From FLUQ01 sp031550605 (GTDB lineage: Bacteria; Desulfobacterota; Desulfovibrionia; Desulfovibrionales; Desulfovibrionaceae): a DNA stretch of 64,000 nucleotides. Under the pieces are notes generated by a model. The model was not told the origin of the DNA. It ran no database searches and saw only the letters and a program-made list of their open reading frames with translations. The DNA lies in the NCBI GenBank assembly GCA_031550605.1, contig JAVBOK010000018.1, positions 28,598 through 92,597 on the forward strand, read 5' to 3'. The position numbers were made by a program, and so were the translations under genes. Positions 34,456-43,177 of this stretch are shown piece by piece; the first letter of the stretch is position 1, and each line of letters starts with the position of its first letter.

Positions 34456-34496
34456 CGCGGGCCGCATGGACGGATCGCCGTCCTTCGGGACATAAC

Positions 34497-34537
34497 GAAA
34501 GGCGGCTGCTTTTGCCCGGCAAAAGCAGCCGCCTTTC
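34497..34537. terminator. Bidirectional terminator between convergent genes
   Basis: A 19-bp perfect stem, starting AAAGGCGGCTGCTTTTGCC, with an almost absent loop lies between the second antiporter gene and the CoA-disulfide reductase gene. Flanking A and T stretches are part of the stem, so it can work in both directions. Confidence 0.8.
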
Positions 34538-34569
34538 CGTCGCGGCGGCGAAGCCCGCTCCGCGCCCCC

Positions 34570-36294
34570 CTATTCCACCTCCATCCCGGCCCGGCGCACC
34601 GCGGTCAAACCGCCGGACACCACGCGCGAATTCGTGAACCCGCACTCATCCAGGACCAGCTGCGCCTCATACGCCCGCAGACCCGTATTGCAGACCAGCA
34701 CCAGAGAGGTGTCTTTGGGGATTTCCGCCAGATGGTCGCGCAACAAATCCTGGGGGATGTTCGTCCACTCTTGCGGATGCGCGCTTGCAAGCCCTTCGGC
34801 GCTGATCCGGTCGCGGGCGTCCAGAAAGAAAGCCTTGCCCTCCGCCCGGTTTTCCCACAGCGTGATGAACTCCTGCGGGTCCATGGTCCGCAGGCGCCCC
34901 TCCAACATGTTTTCCGCCGCGTTGCCCAGGGTGTTGATCGCGTCCATGGCCGAAGCAAAGGGCGGGGTGTAGATCAGTTCCAGGTTGGAAAGGTCCGCCA
35001 CCGCGCCGCCGGAAGCCAGGTACGGAGTGACCGCGTTGATGCGGCCGGTCAGGGCGTCGCCGTCCGCGCTTACCCCCTGGATGCCCAGGATGCGCCGGGT
35101 CGGCCGGTCCACCACCAGTTCCAGGGACAGTACGGCGTGTTCCGGATAAAAGTGCGCCCGGTCCAGATATTCCACATGCACGGCGGCCGCGTCATACCCG
35201 GCCTGTCTGGCCGCTGCCAGGGTCAGGCCCGCCCCGGCCGCGCTCTGGTCGAAGAGCTTTACGCCCCAGGCCCCCGCCGCGCCGGGAAAACTTGCCGCCG
35301 CGCCCGATTGCGACGCCAGGTTCGTGCCGATGACCCGGCCCTGGCGGTTTGCCTGGGACCCCAGCGGCAGCCAGAACGGTTTGCCCGTCACATGGTGGCG
35401 GATGGCCACGCAATCGCCGCCGCTGTAGATGTCCGGATCCGTGGTGCGCAGGTGCTCGTCCACCGCGATCAGTTTTTCGCCGTTGATTTCAGTCAGCCCC
35501 AGGCCGGCGGAAGCGGCCAGTTCGGTATTCGGCGCAATGCCCGTGCCCAGCACGACCAGATCGGCATCCAGGACGTGATTTTCCGTGACCACCCGGGTGA
35601 CGTGCCCGTTTTCGCCCTCAAAGCGCAGAACCTTTTCCCCGCAGTGCAGGCTGACCCCGTGATCCTCCAGATCCCTGGCCAGCATGCGGGCCAGAAGCGG
35701 CGGCATGGTCGCGGGCAGAAGCTGCGGCGCGAAATCCACCACGGCGGCCGGTATGCCCCACAAATCGCCCAGGGCCACGGCCATTTCCAGGCCCACCAGG
35801 GAAGCGCCCACCATCACGGCGTTCTTTACCCGGCCCCGGCTGACGGCGTCGCGGATGGCTTCCGCTTCTTCCAGGGTCGAGGCCGTGCTGACGCCAGCCA
35901 GTTCAAGGCCGGGGATCGGCGGCCGTTTCGGCCGGCTGCCCGTGGCCAGCACCAGCCGGTCATAACCGATATCCCGTTCCTGGCCGGTGTCCAGGTCGCG
36001 CACCCGCACGGTTTTCGCCGGACGGTCGACGGACAGGGCCTCCGTGCGGGTCAGCACGTCCACGCCCTTGACCCGGCGGAAGAAATTCGCATCGCGCACC
36101 ATGCCGTACTGGGTGGATTGCAGGTCTTCGATCCGGTTCACCTCGCCGGAAACAAAATAGGGAATGCCGCAGCCGCCGTAAGAGATACGGCCGCTCCGGT
36201 CGATCAGGGTAACCCGGCCTTCGGGCATCAGCCTCTTGAAACGGCAGGCGGCCTTGGGCCCCAGGGCCACCGCCCCGATAATGACGATATGCAT
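34570..36294 (-). CDS. CoA-disulfide reductase with C-terminal rhodanese domain
   Basis: A 574-residue flavoprotein starting right after AAGGAGG. It has two dinucleotide-binding segments (IVIIGAVALGPKAA, AVMVGASLVGLEMAVAL). The conserved redox Cys lies in SYGGCGIPYF (about residue 43), where CoA-disulfide reductases form a mixed disulfide with CoA. Residues 470-574 are a rhodanese domain with the active-site loop LVLVCNTGLRAYEAQ. Such fusions reduce CoA-persulfides or polysulfides, which fits a sulfur-metabolising anaerobe. The GAVALG segment replaces the usual GGVAGG at the FAD loop. It is first of a leftward group but 138 bases upstream of its neighbour. Confidence 0.9.
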   Translation of the reverse strand: MHIVIIGAVALGPKAACRFKRLMPEGRVTLIDRSGRISYGGCGIPYFVSGEVNRIEDLQSTQYGMVRDANFFRRVKGVDVLTRTEALSVDRPAKTVRVRDLDTGQERDIGYDRLVLATGSRPKRPPIPGLELAGVSTASTLEEAEAIRDAVSRGRVKNAVMVGASLVGLEMAVALGDLWGIPAAVVDFAPQLLPATMPPLLARMLARDLEDHGVSLHCGEKVLRFEGENGHVTRVVTENHVLDADLVVLGTGIAPNTELAASAGLGLTEINGEKLIAVDEHLRTTDPDIYSGGDCVAIRHHVTGKPFWLPLGSQANRQGRVIGTNLASQSGAAASFPGAAGAWGVKLFDQSAAGAGLTLAAARQAGYDAAAVHVEYLDRAHFYPEHAVLSLELVVDRPTRRILGIQGVSADGDALTGRINAVTPYLASGGAVADLSNLELIYTPPFASAMDAINTLGNAAENMLEGRLRTMDPQEFITLWENRAEGKAFFLDARDRISAEGLASAHPQEWTNIPQDLLRDHLAEIPKDTSLVLVCNTGLRAYEAQLVLDECGFTNSRVVSGGLTAVRRAGMEVE

Positions 36295-36377
36295 AAAACC
36301 TCCTTGCGTAAACGGAGCCCTGGCCCCGCGGCGGCCGCGCCGCCCGCGCCCCGCCGGACAGAAGCCGTCGGGGGGGC

Positions 36378-36420
36378 CGGGGGCATCATGCCCCCGGGGG
36401 TATGGGGGACAGCATCCCCC
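36378..36420. repeat. Palindromic repeats CCGGGGGCAT...CC and GGGGGACAGCATCCCCC
   Basis: The first is an exact palindrome apart from one central base (36378-36398). The second (36404-36420) matches 2754-2770. They lie between the TatD gene end and the CoA-disulfide reductase start. Confidence 0.5.
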
Positions 36421-36433
36421 GTGGTCCCGCCAA

Positions 36434-37258
36434 TCACTCCAGCCCAAAAAATTTCTTCGCGTTGTCGCCGCAGCGTTTCCACAAGGCCGCCGGCTCCACT
36501 CCCAGGGTTTCGGCCATGGCGGTCACGGTAAAAGCCGTGTACGCGGGCTCGTTGCGTTTTCCCCGATACGGCATGGGCGCAAGATAGGGGCAGTCGGTTT
36601 CGGTCAGCAGGCGGTCTTCGGGGATGACGGCCAGGGCGGCGCGCAAGGTGCCATTGGCCGGAAAAGTCACCGGGCCGGGGATGGACAGATGCCAGCCCGC
36701 GTCCACAAGGTACCGGGCCTGCTCCGCATTGCCGCCGAAGCAGTGCCAGAGCACGGGGTACCCGTGGAACCCCTCGTCCCGCAAAATTTTCACGGTGTCG
36801 CCATAGGCCTCGCGGCAGTGGATCACCACGGGCCGCTTCAGATCGCGGGCCAGATGCAGCTGGTCGATGAACGCCGCGCGCTGCACGTCCGGCGGGCAGT
36901 CTTTCCAGTAAAAATCCAGGCCGGTCTCGCCCACGGCCCGCAGACGGGGATCAACGGCGAACGCTTCGGCCGCGGCCCGCCGTTCCGCCGGCGTGTAGGC
37001 CGCGGCGTCGTTGGGGTGGACGGCCAGCAGGAAAAAAACTTCCGGCCTGTCGCGGAACAGTTCGCGGCCTGTCCGCCAGGCATCCGCGCTGAGAAAGACA
37101 TTGCCGATCCGCTCCACTCCGGATTCGCGGGCGCGGTCCAGCACGGCGCCAAGATCCGCGCCGAAATGCTTCATATCCAGGTGGGCGTGGGAATCGACCC
37201 CGCACGGGGGAAGATTCAGGGACCGGGGCGAAGGGCCGGGGGGGTGGTGTTTGCTCAT
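36434..37258 (-). CDS. tatD: TatD-family metal-dependent hydrolase (DNase)
   Basis: A 274-residue TIM-barrel hydrolase. The metal-binding residues are in GVDSHAHLDM (near 21), AVGETGLDFYW (about 108), PVVIHCREAYG, LWHCFGGN and TETDCPYLAP. TatD enzymes act as 3'-5' exonucleases on DNA or RNA and are linked to repair and DNA turnover. It is shorter at neither end than the family norm (about 265). It lies 45 bases before the glycosyltransferase in the leftward direction of travel, though their functions seem unrelated. Confidence 0.9.
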   Translation of the reverse strand: MSKHHPPGPSPRSLNLPPCGVDSHAHLDMKHFGADLGAVLDRARESGVERIGNVFLSADAWRTGRELFRDRPEVFFLLAVHPNDAAAYTPAERRAAAEAFAVDPRLRAVGETGLDFYWKDCPPDVQRAAFIDQLHLARDLKRPVVIHCREAYGDTVKILRDEGFHGYPVLWHCFGGNAEQARYLVDAGWHLSIPGPVTFPANGTLRAALAVIPEDRLLTETDCPYLAPMPYRGKRNEPAYTAFTVTAMAETLGVEPAALWKRCGDNAKKFFGLE

Positions 37259-37303
37259 CGAATGACACTAAGCATTTTTCGCAAAAAGGGGGGAAAATTT
37301 TTG

Positions 37304-38344
37304 TCAGGATCTGGCCGGAACCAGGGTCAACGGAAAGGACGCCCACAAGGCCTGCACGGTTTTCAACTGTTCCTCGCGGGAATAGGACGCGGCGGTCAGC
37401 CTGCCCTGGGCGAGGATGACTTCCAGCACCGGGGCTTTGCAGGCGGCCAGGCAGACGGCTTCCAGCAGGGCGCGGGCGGCTTCGATCACTTCGCCGTCGG
37501 GCACGAAAAAGCCGTTGCCCGACCAGGGCACATACCGCAGATCAAACGGCGGCATGTAGGCTGCCAGACGGGCGGGCCGCATGTAGTCCCAGCCGCCGAA
37601 TCCGCTGAAGCCCACGGCCATGCAGCCGCTGGCCATGGCTTCCAGGGGCGGCAGGCCGATGCCTTCGGGAAAGCCCGTGCACAGGAAGATATGGCTTGCG
37701 GCCAGCATTTCCGCCACCCGCGCCGGCGGCTGGTTGTGGATTTCCACCCATTCCACGTCCGGAGCCCGTTCTTTGGACGCCCGCAGCGACGCCGTAACGA
37801 TGCGGCGGATCTGCTCTGCCAGCGCCTTGTTTTTACGGGGCATCCAGGCGATGCGCACGCGGTCGTCCGGTTTCGATCCGGGCGCGAACAGTTCCGTATC
37901 GATCATGGGCCGCAGCACGCCGACCACGGGAAGGCCGGCCATGGTTTCCATGAACCAGGCCACGGGATGGGACACGGCCAGAAAGGAAACGGGCAGGTCC
38001 TGCCAGCGCAGATTGCCCGGCAGGGCGGAAAACAGATAGGCCCAGTTCTGCACGTATACCAGATTGCGGGCGCTGGCGTTGATGCCGGGGGCCAGCATGT
38101 TGGGCCAGCCTTCGGGCACCAGATAGCAGTCGTCGGCCGCCAGGCCCAGGCCGTTGCCGTTCCGGCCCCAGGGCAGCACGGTGAAGCCGGCCTCTTCGTG
38201 GGCGGCCAGGCCCGGGGCATTTCCCTTGACGGAGGTCAGGGCCACGGGCAGGTTCAGGGCCTGCAGCCGGGCCGCCAACTGATAAAGAACAGCCACGCCG
38301 CCGCTCATGCGGGGCAGAGGCGGAATTGCGATGACGGTGCGCAT
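37304..38344 (-). CDS. Glycosyltransferase-like protein (GT-B, group 4-like)
   Basis: A 346-residue protein without signal or membrane segments. The N-terminal PPLPRMSGGVAVLYQLAARL and the C-terminal LAASHIFLCTGFPEGIGLPPLEAMASGC resemble the acceptor and donor-binding ends of GT-B glycosyltransferases, the latter with the ExGxxxxE-like pattern (EGIGLPPLE). The sugar and acceptor are unknown. The start at 38344 was chosen because upstream sequence is not protein-like, although the ribosome-binding site is poor. It lies between recR and tatD and has no obvious link to either. Confidence 0.8.
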   Translation of the reverse strand: MRTVIAIPPLPRMSGGVAVLYQLAARLQALNLPVALTSVKGNAPGLAAHEEAGFTVLPWGRNGNGLGLAADDCYLVPEGWPNMLAPGINASARNLVYVQNWAYLFSALPGNLRWQDLPVSFLAVSHPVAWFMETMAGLPVVGVLRPMIDTELFAPGSKPDDRVRIAWMPRKNKALAEQIRRIVTASLRASKERAPDVEWVEIHNQPPARVAEMLAASHIFLCTGFPEGIGLPPLEAMASGCMAVGFSGFGGWDYMRPARLAAYMPPFDLRYVPWSGNGFFVPDGEVIEAARALLEAVCLAACKAPVLEVILAQGRLTAASYSREEQLKTVQALWASFPLTLVPARS

Positions 38345-38510
38345 GACGTTGCCGCTTTGCTTGAGGTTCAGGGAATACAGGGTACTGCATTTCCGGCGGG
38401 TGTTCAATACGAGGAAAGAAAAACGGGAAAGAAGGCCGCACGGAAGGAAGAACGGCGCGGCCATGCGATCTTCCCGCCGCGCTTCGCGGCCCGGCAGGTG
38501 TGGAAAGCGC

Positions 38511-39122
38511 CTACAGCCGCTGGCGATACGTCAGGGACTGCCGCAGGGTTTCCCGGTCCATGAAGCGCACTTCCGCGCCCAGGGGAATGCCCTGGGCCAG
38601 CCGGGTGACCCGGATATGCGGAAACCGCGCGGCAATGCGGTTTCTGATGAACGAGGCCGTGCTTTCCGCTTCCAGCCGGGTGCCCAGGGCCAGGATCAGC
38701 TCCTGCACCGCGCCTTCGGCCAGGCGTCTTTCCAGACGGTCCAGTTCCAGGGTGTCCGGGGTGATGTTGTCCAGCGGGGCCAGCAACCCGCCCAGGATCA
38801 GGTACAGGCCTTTGTAAAAACCCCCTTCTTCCAGGGTCAGCATGCTGTCCCACTCGGAAACCAGGCACAGGGTTTCGGCGGACCGCGCGGGATCGGCGCA
38901 CACGGCGCAGGGGTCCGCGTCCGTCAGCGCGCCGCACAGGGAACACAGGTGCAGATTGTCGCGCAGGTCGTGGATGGCCTTTCCCAGCAGACGGGTTTCC
39001 GCTTCCGGCCATTGAAGAAAGGTCATGGCGATGCGCAGGGCGGATTTCGGCCCCAGGCCGGGCAGCCGCGCGATCTGGCGGACCACGTCCTGCAGGGGTT
39101 CGGGCAGACGGTTGGAACTCAT
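38511..39122 (-). CDS. recR: Recombination protein RecR
   Basis: A 203-residue protein of typical family length. The N-terminal helix-hairpin-helix (LARLPGLGPKSALRIA type), the zinc finger CSLCGALTDADPCAVC, and the Toprim domain with CLVSEWDSMLTLE are in order. It works with RecO and RecF to load RecA at gaps. It lies 10 bases after ybaB, in the widely conserved dnaX-ybaB-recR order. Confidence 0.96.
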   Translation of the reverse strand: MSSNRLPEPLQDVVRQIARLPGLGPKSALRIAMTFLQWPEAETRLLGKAIHDLRDNLHLCSLCGALTDADPCAVCADPARSAETLCLVSEWDSMLTLEEGGFYKGLYLILGGLLAPLDNITPDTLELDRLERRLAEGAVQELILALGTRLEAESTASFIRNRIAARFPHIRVTRLAQGIPLGAEVRFMDRETLRQSLTYRQRL

Positions 39123-39132
39123 GCGCCGCCGC

Positions 39133-39444
39133 CTAGAACAGACCGGGAATGCGCAGCCCGCCGGTCAGCGCGCCCATCTCGCCGGCGGCCATTTCGCGGG
39201 ACCGGCGCAGAGCCTCGTTGACCGCGGTCAGGATCAGATCCTGCAGCATGTCCACATCGTCGGGGTTGACAATATCCTTTTCGATCCGGATGGACCGGAT
39301 TTCCTGCCTGCCGGTACAGACCGCCGTGACCATGCCCCCGCCGCTGGAGGCGCTGACGGTTTTGCTGCCCAGCTCTTCCTGAATTTTCGCCAGCTTGTTC
39401 TGCATTTCCTGCGCCTGGCGCAGGATGCCTTCCATGTTCTGCAT
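39133..39444 (-). CDS. ybaB: YbaB/EbfC nucleoid-associated protein
   Basis: A 103-residue DNA-binding protein with the family core ILRQAQEMQNKLAKIQEELG and DVDMLQDLILTAVNEALRR. It binds DNA as a dimer and influences gene expression and repair. The ATG at 39444 has GAGGA only four bases upstream; ATG 39435 or a TTG at 39456 are alternatives. It lies between dnaX and recR. Confidence 0.93.
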   Translation of the reverse strand: MQNMEGILRQAQEMQNKLAKIQEELGSKTVSASSGGGMVTAVCTGRQEIRSIRIEKDIVNPDDVDMLQDLILTAVNEALRRSREMAAGEMGALTGGLRIPGLF

Positions 39445-39502
39445 ACGTCCTCGCAACGGTATGGCAATGGCCGCGCGTCCCGCGCGGTTCGTTTGACGAC
39501 AT

Positions 39503-39560
39503 CCCCCGCACAGCCGGGGTTTGCAAAAATACGCCCGCGCCTCCGTGGCGGCCCGGGGAC
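39503..39560 (-). repeat. Truncated family B repeat between dnaX and ybaB
   Basis: CCCGCACAGCCGGGGTTTGC (from 39504) is the same stem-loop found in the copies at 7738 and 44933 (the latter inverted). The GGCGGCATTCATTGCC half of the element is missing here. Confidence 0.5.
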
Positions 39561-39602
39561 AAAAAAGACCTTGTCAGCGGCCCCGCCGCGCGGGACGCGC
39601 GG

Positions 39603-41369
39603 CTATTGCAGCGGTTCCGCGTTCCCGCGGCTGACGCCGTAATCCACAAGCCGGGCGCCCATCTCCTCTTCCAGCAGCCTGACGGCGGGGTGCGCGCGCA
39701 CCTCTTCCCTGATCTCCGCCGGACTTTTGACCGGGGGCGGGGGCAGGACCTCAAGCGCCGTTCCGGAACCGTAATAGTCCCGGGCCAGAACGGCGAAGAT
39801 CTGCCAGGTTTCCGGCTTTTCCAACTGGCTTTTGGCGAACGAGTTGGAAGGCGTGACCGCCAGGACCCCGTCCGCGAACGCTCCCGTCAGCGTGCGCACC
39901 ATGCCCATAAAATCCCGCGCCAGGTCCTGCCGCTGTCCGCAGAAGCGCAAAAAAGCCTGCCAGGAGCAATCTTCCGGAACCCCGGCCCGCCCGGCGGAAA
40001 AATCTCCGGCGGAGGCGGGTCCCGGAGCGTCCGGAGCGGAAACTTCCGCCCCGGCGGAACGATTTTCGGCGTCCGCGTGGCCGGCGGGCGCATCCGGGAC
40101 CGGAGGCTGCGCGGGAGAAGGAGATTTTTGCAGCCGGCTTTCCCCGGCCCGTGCCGTATCCGGACCGGGGGATCCGTTCGGGCCGGACGCAGCGGATCCC
40201 GCCCCCGGAGCGGAAGGAGCCGCCGGAGCGGCCGCGCCGCCGCCCGGCCGCACCATGCGGGACAGGTCTTCCCGGGGCAGCAGCCGGGGCAGCATGGCGA
40301 TGTTGAGCAGCAAAAGTTCCAGGGCCAGAGCCGGTTCCAGGCTGGTCAGCACCCGGCGCTGCCCTTCCAGGGTCATCTGCCAGGCCGCGTGGATGTGGGC
40401 CGGCCCGAACAGCGCGGCTTCATCCCGCCAGCGGGCCGCCTCGGCCGCGGGCAGATCCAGGGCGGCGGCGTCCCCGGCCTGGCGCAGGATGAACATGGTC
40501 CGCCAGGCCAGAGCCAGTTCCCGCAGAAAAAATCCCAGATCCAGGCCGGAATCGAGCATTTCGCGCACAAGGCCGACGATGGCCGCGGTATCGCCGCCGC
40601 GCAGATGGCCCATCAGAGAAAACAGCAGCTCCTGCCCGGCCAGGCCGAGCACGCCGCGGGCGTCCGCCTCCGTCAGTTTTTCGCCCCCCAGCGCCAGCAC
40701 CTGGCCCAGCAGCGACATGGCGTCCCGCACGCTGCCCGCGGCCCGCCTGGTCAGAAGGCGCACGGCGGATTCTTCGAAAGGCACGGATTCGGCGGTCAGC
40801 ACTTTGGTCAGATGCGCTTCCAGCCCCTGTTCGGAAAGGCGTTTGAATACGTAATGCTGGCAGCGGCTGAGGATGGTGGCCGGAAATTTGTGCGGTTCCG
40901 TGGTGGCCAGGATGAAGGTCACGTTGGCCGGCGGCTCTTCCAGCGTTTTCAGCAGCGCGTTGAAAGCGTCGCGCGACAGCATGTGCGCTTCGTCGATGAT
41001 GAAAATCTTGTACCGCCCGTCCATGGGCGCGTACCCCACCACCTCTTTCAGGCGGCGCACGTCGTCAATGCCCCGGTTGGACGCACCGTCGATTTCCACC
41101 ACGTCCACCGCCGTGCCCAGGGTGATCTGGCGGCAGCGTTCGCAGGCGTTGCAGGGTTCCGCCGCGGGCGCATGCGCGCAGTTCAGGGCTTTGGCGAACA
41201 CCCTGGCGATGGTGGTTTTGCCCACCCCCCTGGTGCCGCTGAACAGATAGGCCGGGGCCACCCGGTCCTCGGCAGCGGCGCGGGAAAGGATTGTCCGGAC
41301 TGTTTCCTGCCCGGCGATGTCCGCGAAGGTCTGCGGGCGGTATCGGGCGGTAAGATTGGCATGGCTCAT
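39603..41369 (-). CDS. dnaX: DNA polymerase III subunits gamma and tau
   Basis: A 588-residue clamp-loader ATPase. It shows Walker A (LFSGTRGVGKTTIARVFAKAL), a zinc module (CAHAPAAEPCNACERC), Walker B and SRC motif (IIDEAHMLSRDAF and ILSRCQHYVFKRLS). A Pro/Ala/Ser-rich linker (about 370-460) precedes the tau C-terminal domain (about 465-588). It loads the sliding clamp and links polymerase to helicase. I saw no clear slippery A-run to make a separate gamma form. It is first in dnaX-ybaB-recR. Confidence 0.95.
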   Translation of the reverse strand: MSHANLTARYRPQTFADIAGQETVRTILSRAAAEDRVAPAYLFSGTRGVGKTTIARVFAKALNCAHAPAAEPCNACERCRQITLGTAVDVVEIDGASNRGIDDVRRLKEVVGYAPMDGRYKIFIIDEAHMLSRDAFNALLKTLEEPPANVTFILATTEPHKFPATILSRCQHYVFKRLSEQGLEAHLTKVLTAESVPFEESAVRLLTRRAAGSVRDAMSLLGQVLALGGEKLTEADARGVLGLAGQELLFSLMGHLRGGDTAAIVGLVREMLDSGLDLGFFLRELALAWRTMFILRQAGDAAALDLPAAEAARWRDEAALFGPAHIHAAWQMTLEGQRRVLTSLEPALALELLLLNIAMLPRLLPREDLSRMVRPGGGAAAPAAPSAPGAGSAASGPNGSPGPDTARAGESRLQKSPSPAQPPVPDAPAGHADAENRSAGAEVSAPDAPGPASAGDFSAGRAGVPEDCSWQAFLRFCGQRQDLARDFMGMVRTLTGAFADGVLAVTPSNSFAKSQLEKPETWQIFAVLARDYYGSGTALEVLPPPPVKSPAEIREEVRAHPAVRLLEEEMGARLVDYGVSRGNAEPLQ

Positions 41370-41522
41370 ATCACGGCGACCTCGAAGGCTGAATAGCCGG
41401 TACGCTACGAAAAGGGAAGGATAAGGTCAAGGCGGCGATCCCTTGGTTTCTCGTGCGAAATGCGCTATGGAAAAAGCACCGCCGTTCCGACGGCGCAACG
41501 CTAAGGCCAGGATACGTACCGC

Positions 41523-42980
41523 ATGATGCCGCTCCGCCGATTTGCCCCGGTTTCGCTCTTGGCTGCCGCTTTTCTTGCCGCGCCCCTTTCCTTGCCGGCC
41601 GCGCCGCCCGCGTCCGCGCCCCGGCCGGCCATCGCCCAACTGGCGGACAGGCTGGGGGAACCGCGCACCAACCTCGATTTCACCCTGCACCGCCTGGGAC
41701 CGGGCAACGGCGCCACTCTGCTGGTGGTGGGCGGCATCCAGGGGGACGAGCCGGGCGGTTTTTCCGCGGCCTCGCTTCTGGTGACCAACTACGCCATCAC
41801 TTCCGGTTCCGTCTGGGTGGTGCCCAACCTGAATTTTCCCAGCATCATCGAACGCAACCGGGGCGGCGCGACCGGCGACATGAACCGCAAATTCGCCCAT
41901 GTGGACGTGGCGGACCCCGACTATCCCGCGGTACGCCGCATTCAGGACATCATCCGCGACCCCAGGGTCGACCTTATCCTCAACCTGCACGACGGTTCCG
42001 GCTTTTACCGCCCCACCTGGGAAAACGCCGCCCGCAACCCCAAACGCTGGGGCCAGTGCGTGATCATCGACCAGGAAAACGCCGACGCGCCCGGCGCATA
42101 CGGACATCTGGGCAAAATGGCCCGCACGGCGGTGCAGGACGCCAACAAAAAACTGCTCAAACCCGAACATCGCTATCACCTGAAAAACACCGAAACCCGC
42201 AAGGGCGACCGGGAAATGGAAAAAACCCTCAGCTATTTCGCGGTACGCCACGGCAAACCGGCCTTCGGCGTCGAGGCCAGCAAGGATTTCACCACCGAAT
42301 ACCGCAGCTACTACCACATCCAGATCATCGAATCCTTCATGCGTCAGATGGGCATCGGCTTCAAACGCAGTTTTCCCCTGACCCCTGTCGGGGTGAAAAC
42401 GGCCATCAACAGCGACGTGGGCATCGCCCTGTACGACGACCGCCTGGTGCTGCCGCTGGACAACGTCCGGCCCTCCCTGGCGTACGTGCCGCTGAAAAAG
42501 GACGCCGCCGTGGCCCCCCGCTGCACCAAGCCCCTGCTGGCGGTGCTGAAAGACAGGGACAGCTGGAAGGTCGCGTACGGCAACCGCACCGTGACCCGCA
42601 TCGTGCCCCAGTATATGGATTACGACGATTCCCTCGGCAGTCTGGAAATCGTGCGCGACGGCAAAAACGTCATCGTACCCGTGGGCGAAGTGGTGACCGT
42701 GAACGCGTCCTTCGCGGTCAAAAGCGTTCCCGGCTACCGGATCAACGCCATCGGCTCCACCCGGGAAAAAGCCGACGGCAGCGAATGCGGCGTCACCTTG
42801 CGCAAGCAGGATTTCATGCCCCGCTTTTCCGTGGACAAAAACGCCAGCACCTACCGGGTGGAAGTATACAAGGACGGCGCCTTCGCCGGCATGATCCTGG
42901 TCCGTTTCGGCAAAACCCCGCCCGCCGCGCGCGAAACCATGACCGCCGGCAACGGGCCGGAATCGGATTTCGGATACTGA
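41523..42980 (+). CDS. Csd4/Pgp1-like D,L-carboxypeptidase (M99 family), cell-shape determinant
   Basis: A 485-residue periplasmic protein with a signal peptide (about 1-27). The carboxypeptidase domain has zinc ligands Gln73 and Glu76 (GGIQGDEPGG) and His156 (LNLHDGSGFY). A glutamine instead of histidine at the first site is the hallmark of Csd4/Pgp1. Two beta-rich domains follow (about 270-480). Csd4-type enzymes trim peptidoglycan tripeptides to dipeptides and are needed for helical or curved shape in Helicobacter and Campylobacter. It diverges from dnaX and is followed by two hairpins. Confidence 0.9.
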   Translation: MMPLRRFAPVSLLAAAFLAAPLSLPAAPPASAPRPAIAQLADRLGEPRTNLDFTLHRLGPGNGATLLVVGGIQGDEPGGFSAASLLVTNYAITSGSVWVVPNLNFPSIIERNRGGATGDMNRKFAHVDVADPDYPAVRRIQDIIRDPRVDLILNLHDGSGFYRPTWENAARNPKRWGQCVIIDQENADAPGAYGHLGKMARTAVQDANKKLLKPEHRYHLKNTETRKGDREMEKTLSYFAVRHGKPAFGVEASKDFTTEYRSYYHIQIIESFMRQMGIGFKRSFPLTPVGVKTAINSDVGIALYDDRLVLPLDNVRPSLAYVPLKKDAAVAPRCTKPLLAVLKDRDSWKVAYGNRTVTRIVPQYMDYDDSLGSLEIVRDGKNVIVPVGEVVTVNASFAVKSVPGYRINAIGSTREKADGSECGVTLRKQDFMPRFSVDKNASTYRVEVYKDGAFAGMILVRFGKTPPAARETMTAGNGPESDFGY

Positions 42981-43030
42981 GCATTCCATGCCTGGAACGC
43001 TCGCGCAAGGATGCGCCCGCGAATCCTTGC
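42979..43030 (+). terminator. Two consecutive hairpins after the Csd4-like gene
   Basis: GAGCATTCC/GGAACGCTC (42979-43002) starts inside the stop codon and is followed by GCAAGGAT/ATCCTTGC (43005-43030). Neither has a T-run. Confidence 0.5.
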
Positions 43031-43089
43031 CGCCAAAGAGGAGCAGGCGAGCTTTGCCCGCCGGCAAACTGGCCGTCTCCGGTAGAATG

Positions 43090-43117
43090 TTGCGGATATT
43101 GTTCAGTCTGCTATATA
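43090..43117 (+). promoter_or_regulatory. Probable sigma-70 promoter of the bacterioferritin gene
   Basis: TTGCGG, 16 bases, then TATATA, in a local AT-rich patch. It would give a leader of about 55 bases that holds the ribosome-binding site AAAGGAG. Confidence 0.55.
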
Positions 43118-43177
43118 TGGTCGCAGGTCCCTTTGCTTCACCCAAACGGCGCGCCTGCGCCCTGAAAGGAGAATACC

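Noticed and set aside
32323..34467. A 714-codon open frame on the minus strand
   Set aside because: It is a high-GC shadow of the CPA2 antiporter gene on the other strand.
36236..38563. A 775-codon open frame on the plus strand
   Set aside because: It is antisense to tatD and the glycosyltransferase gene, which both have clear motifs.
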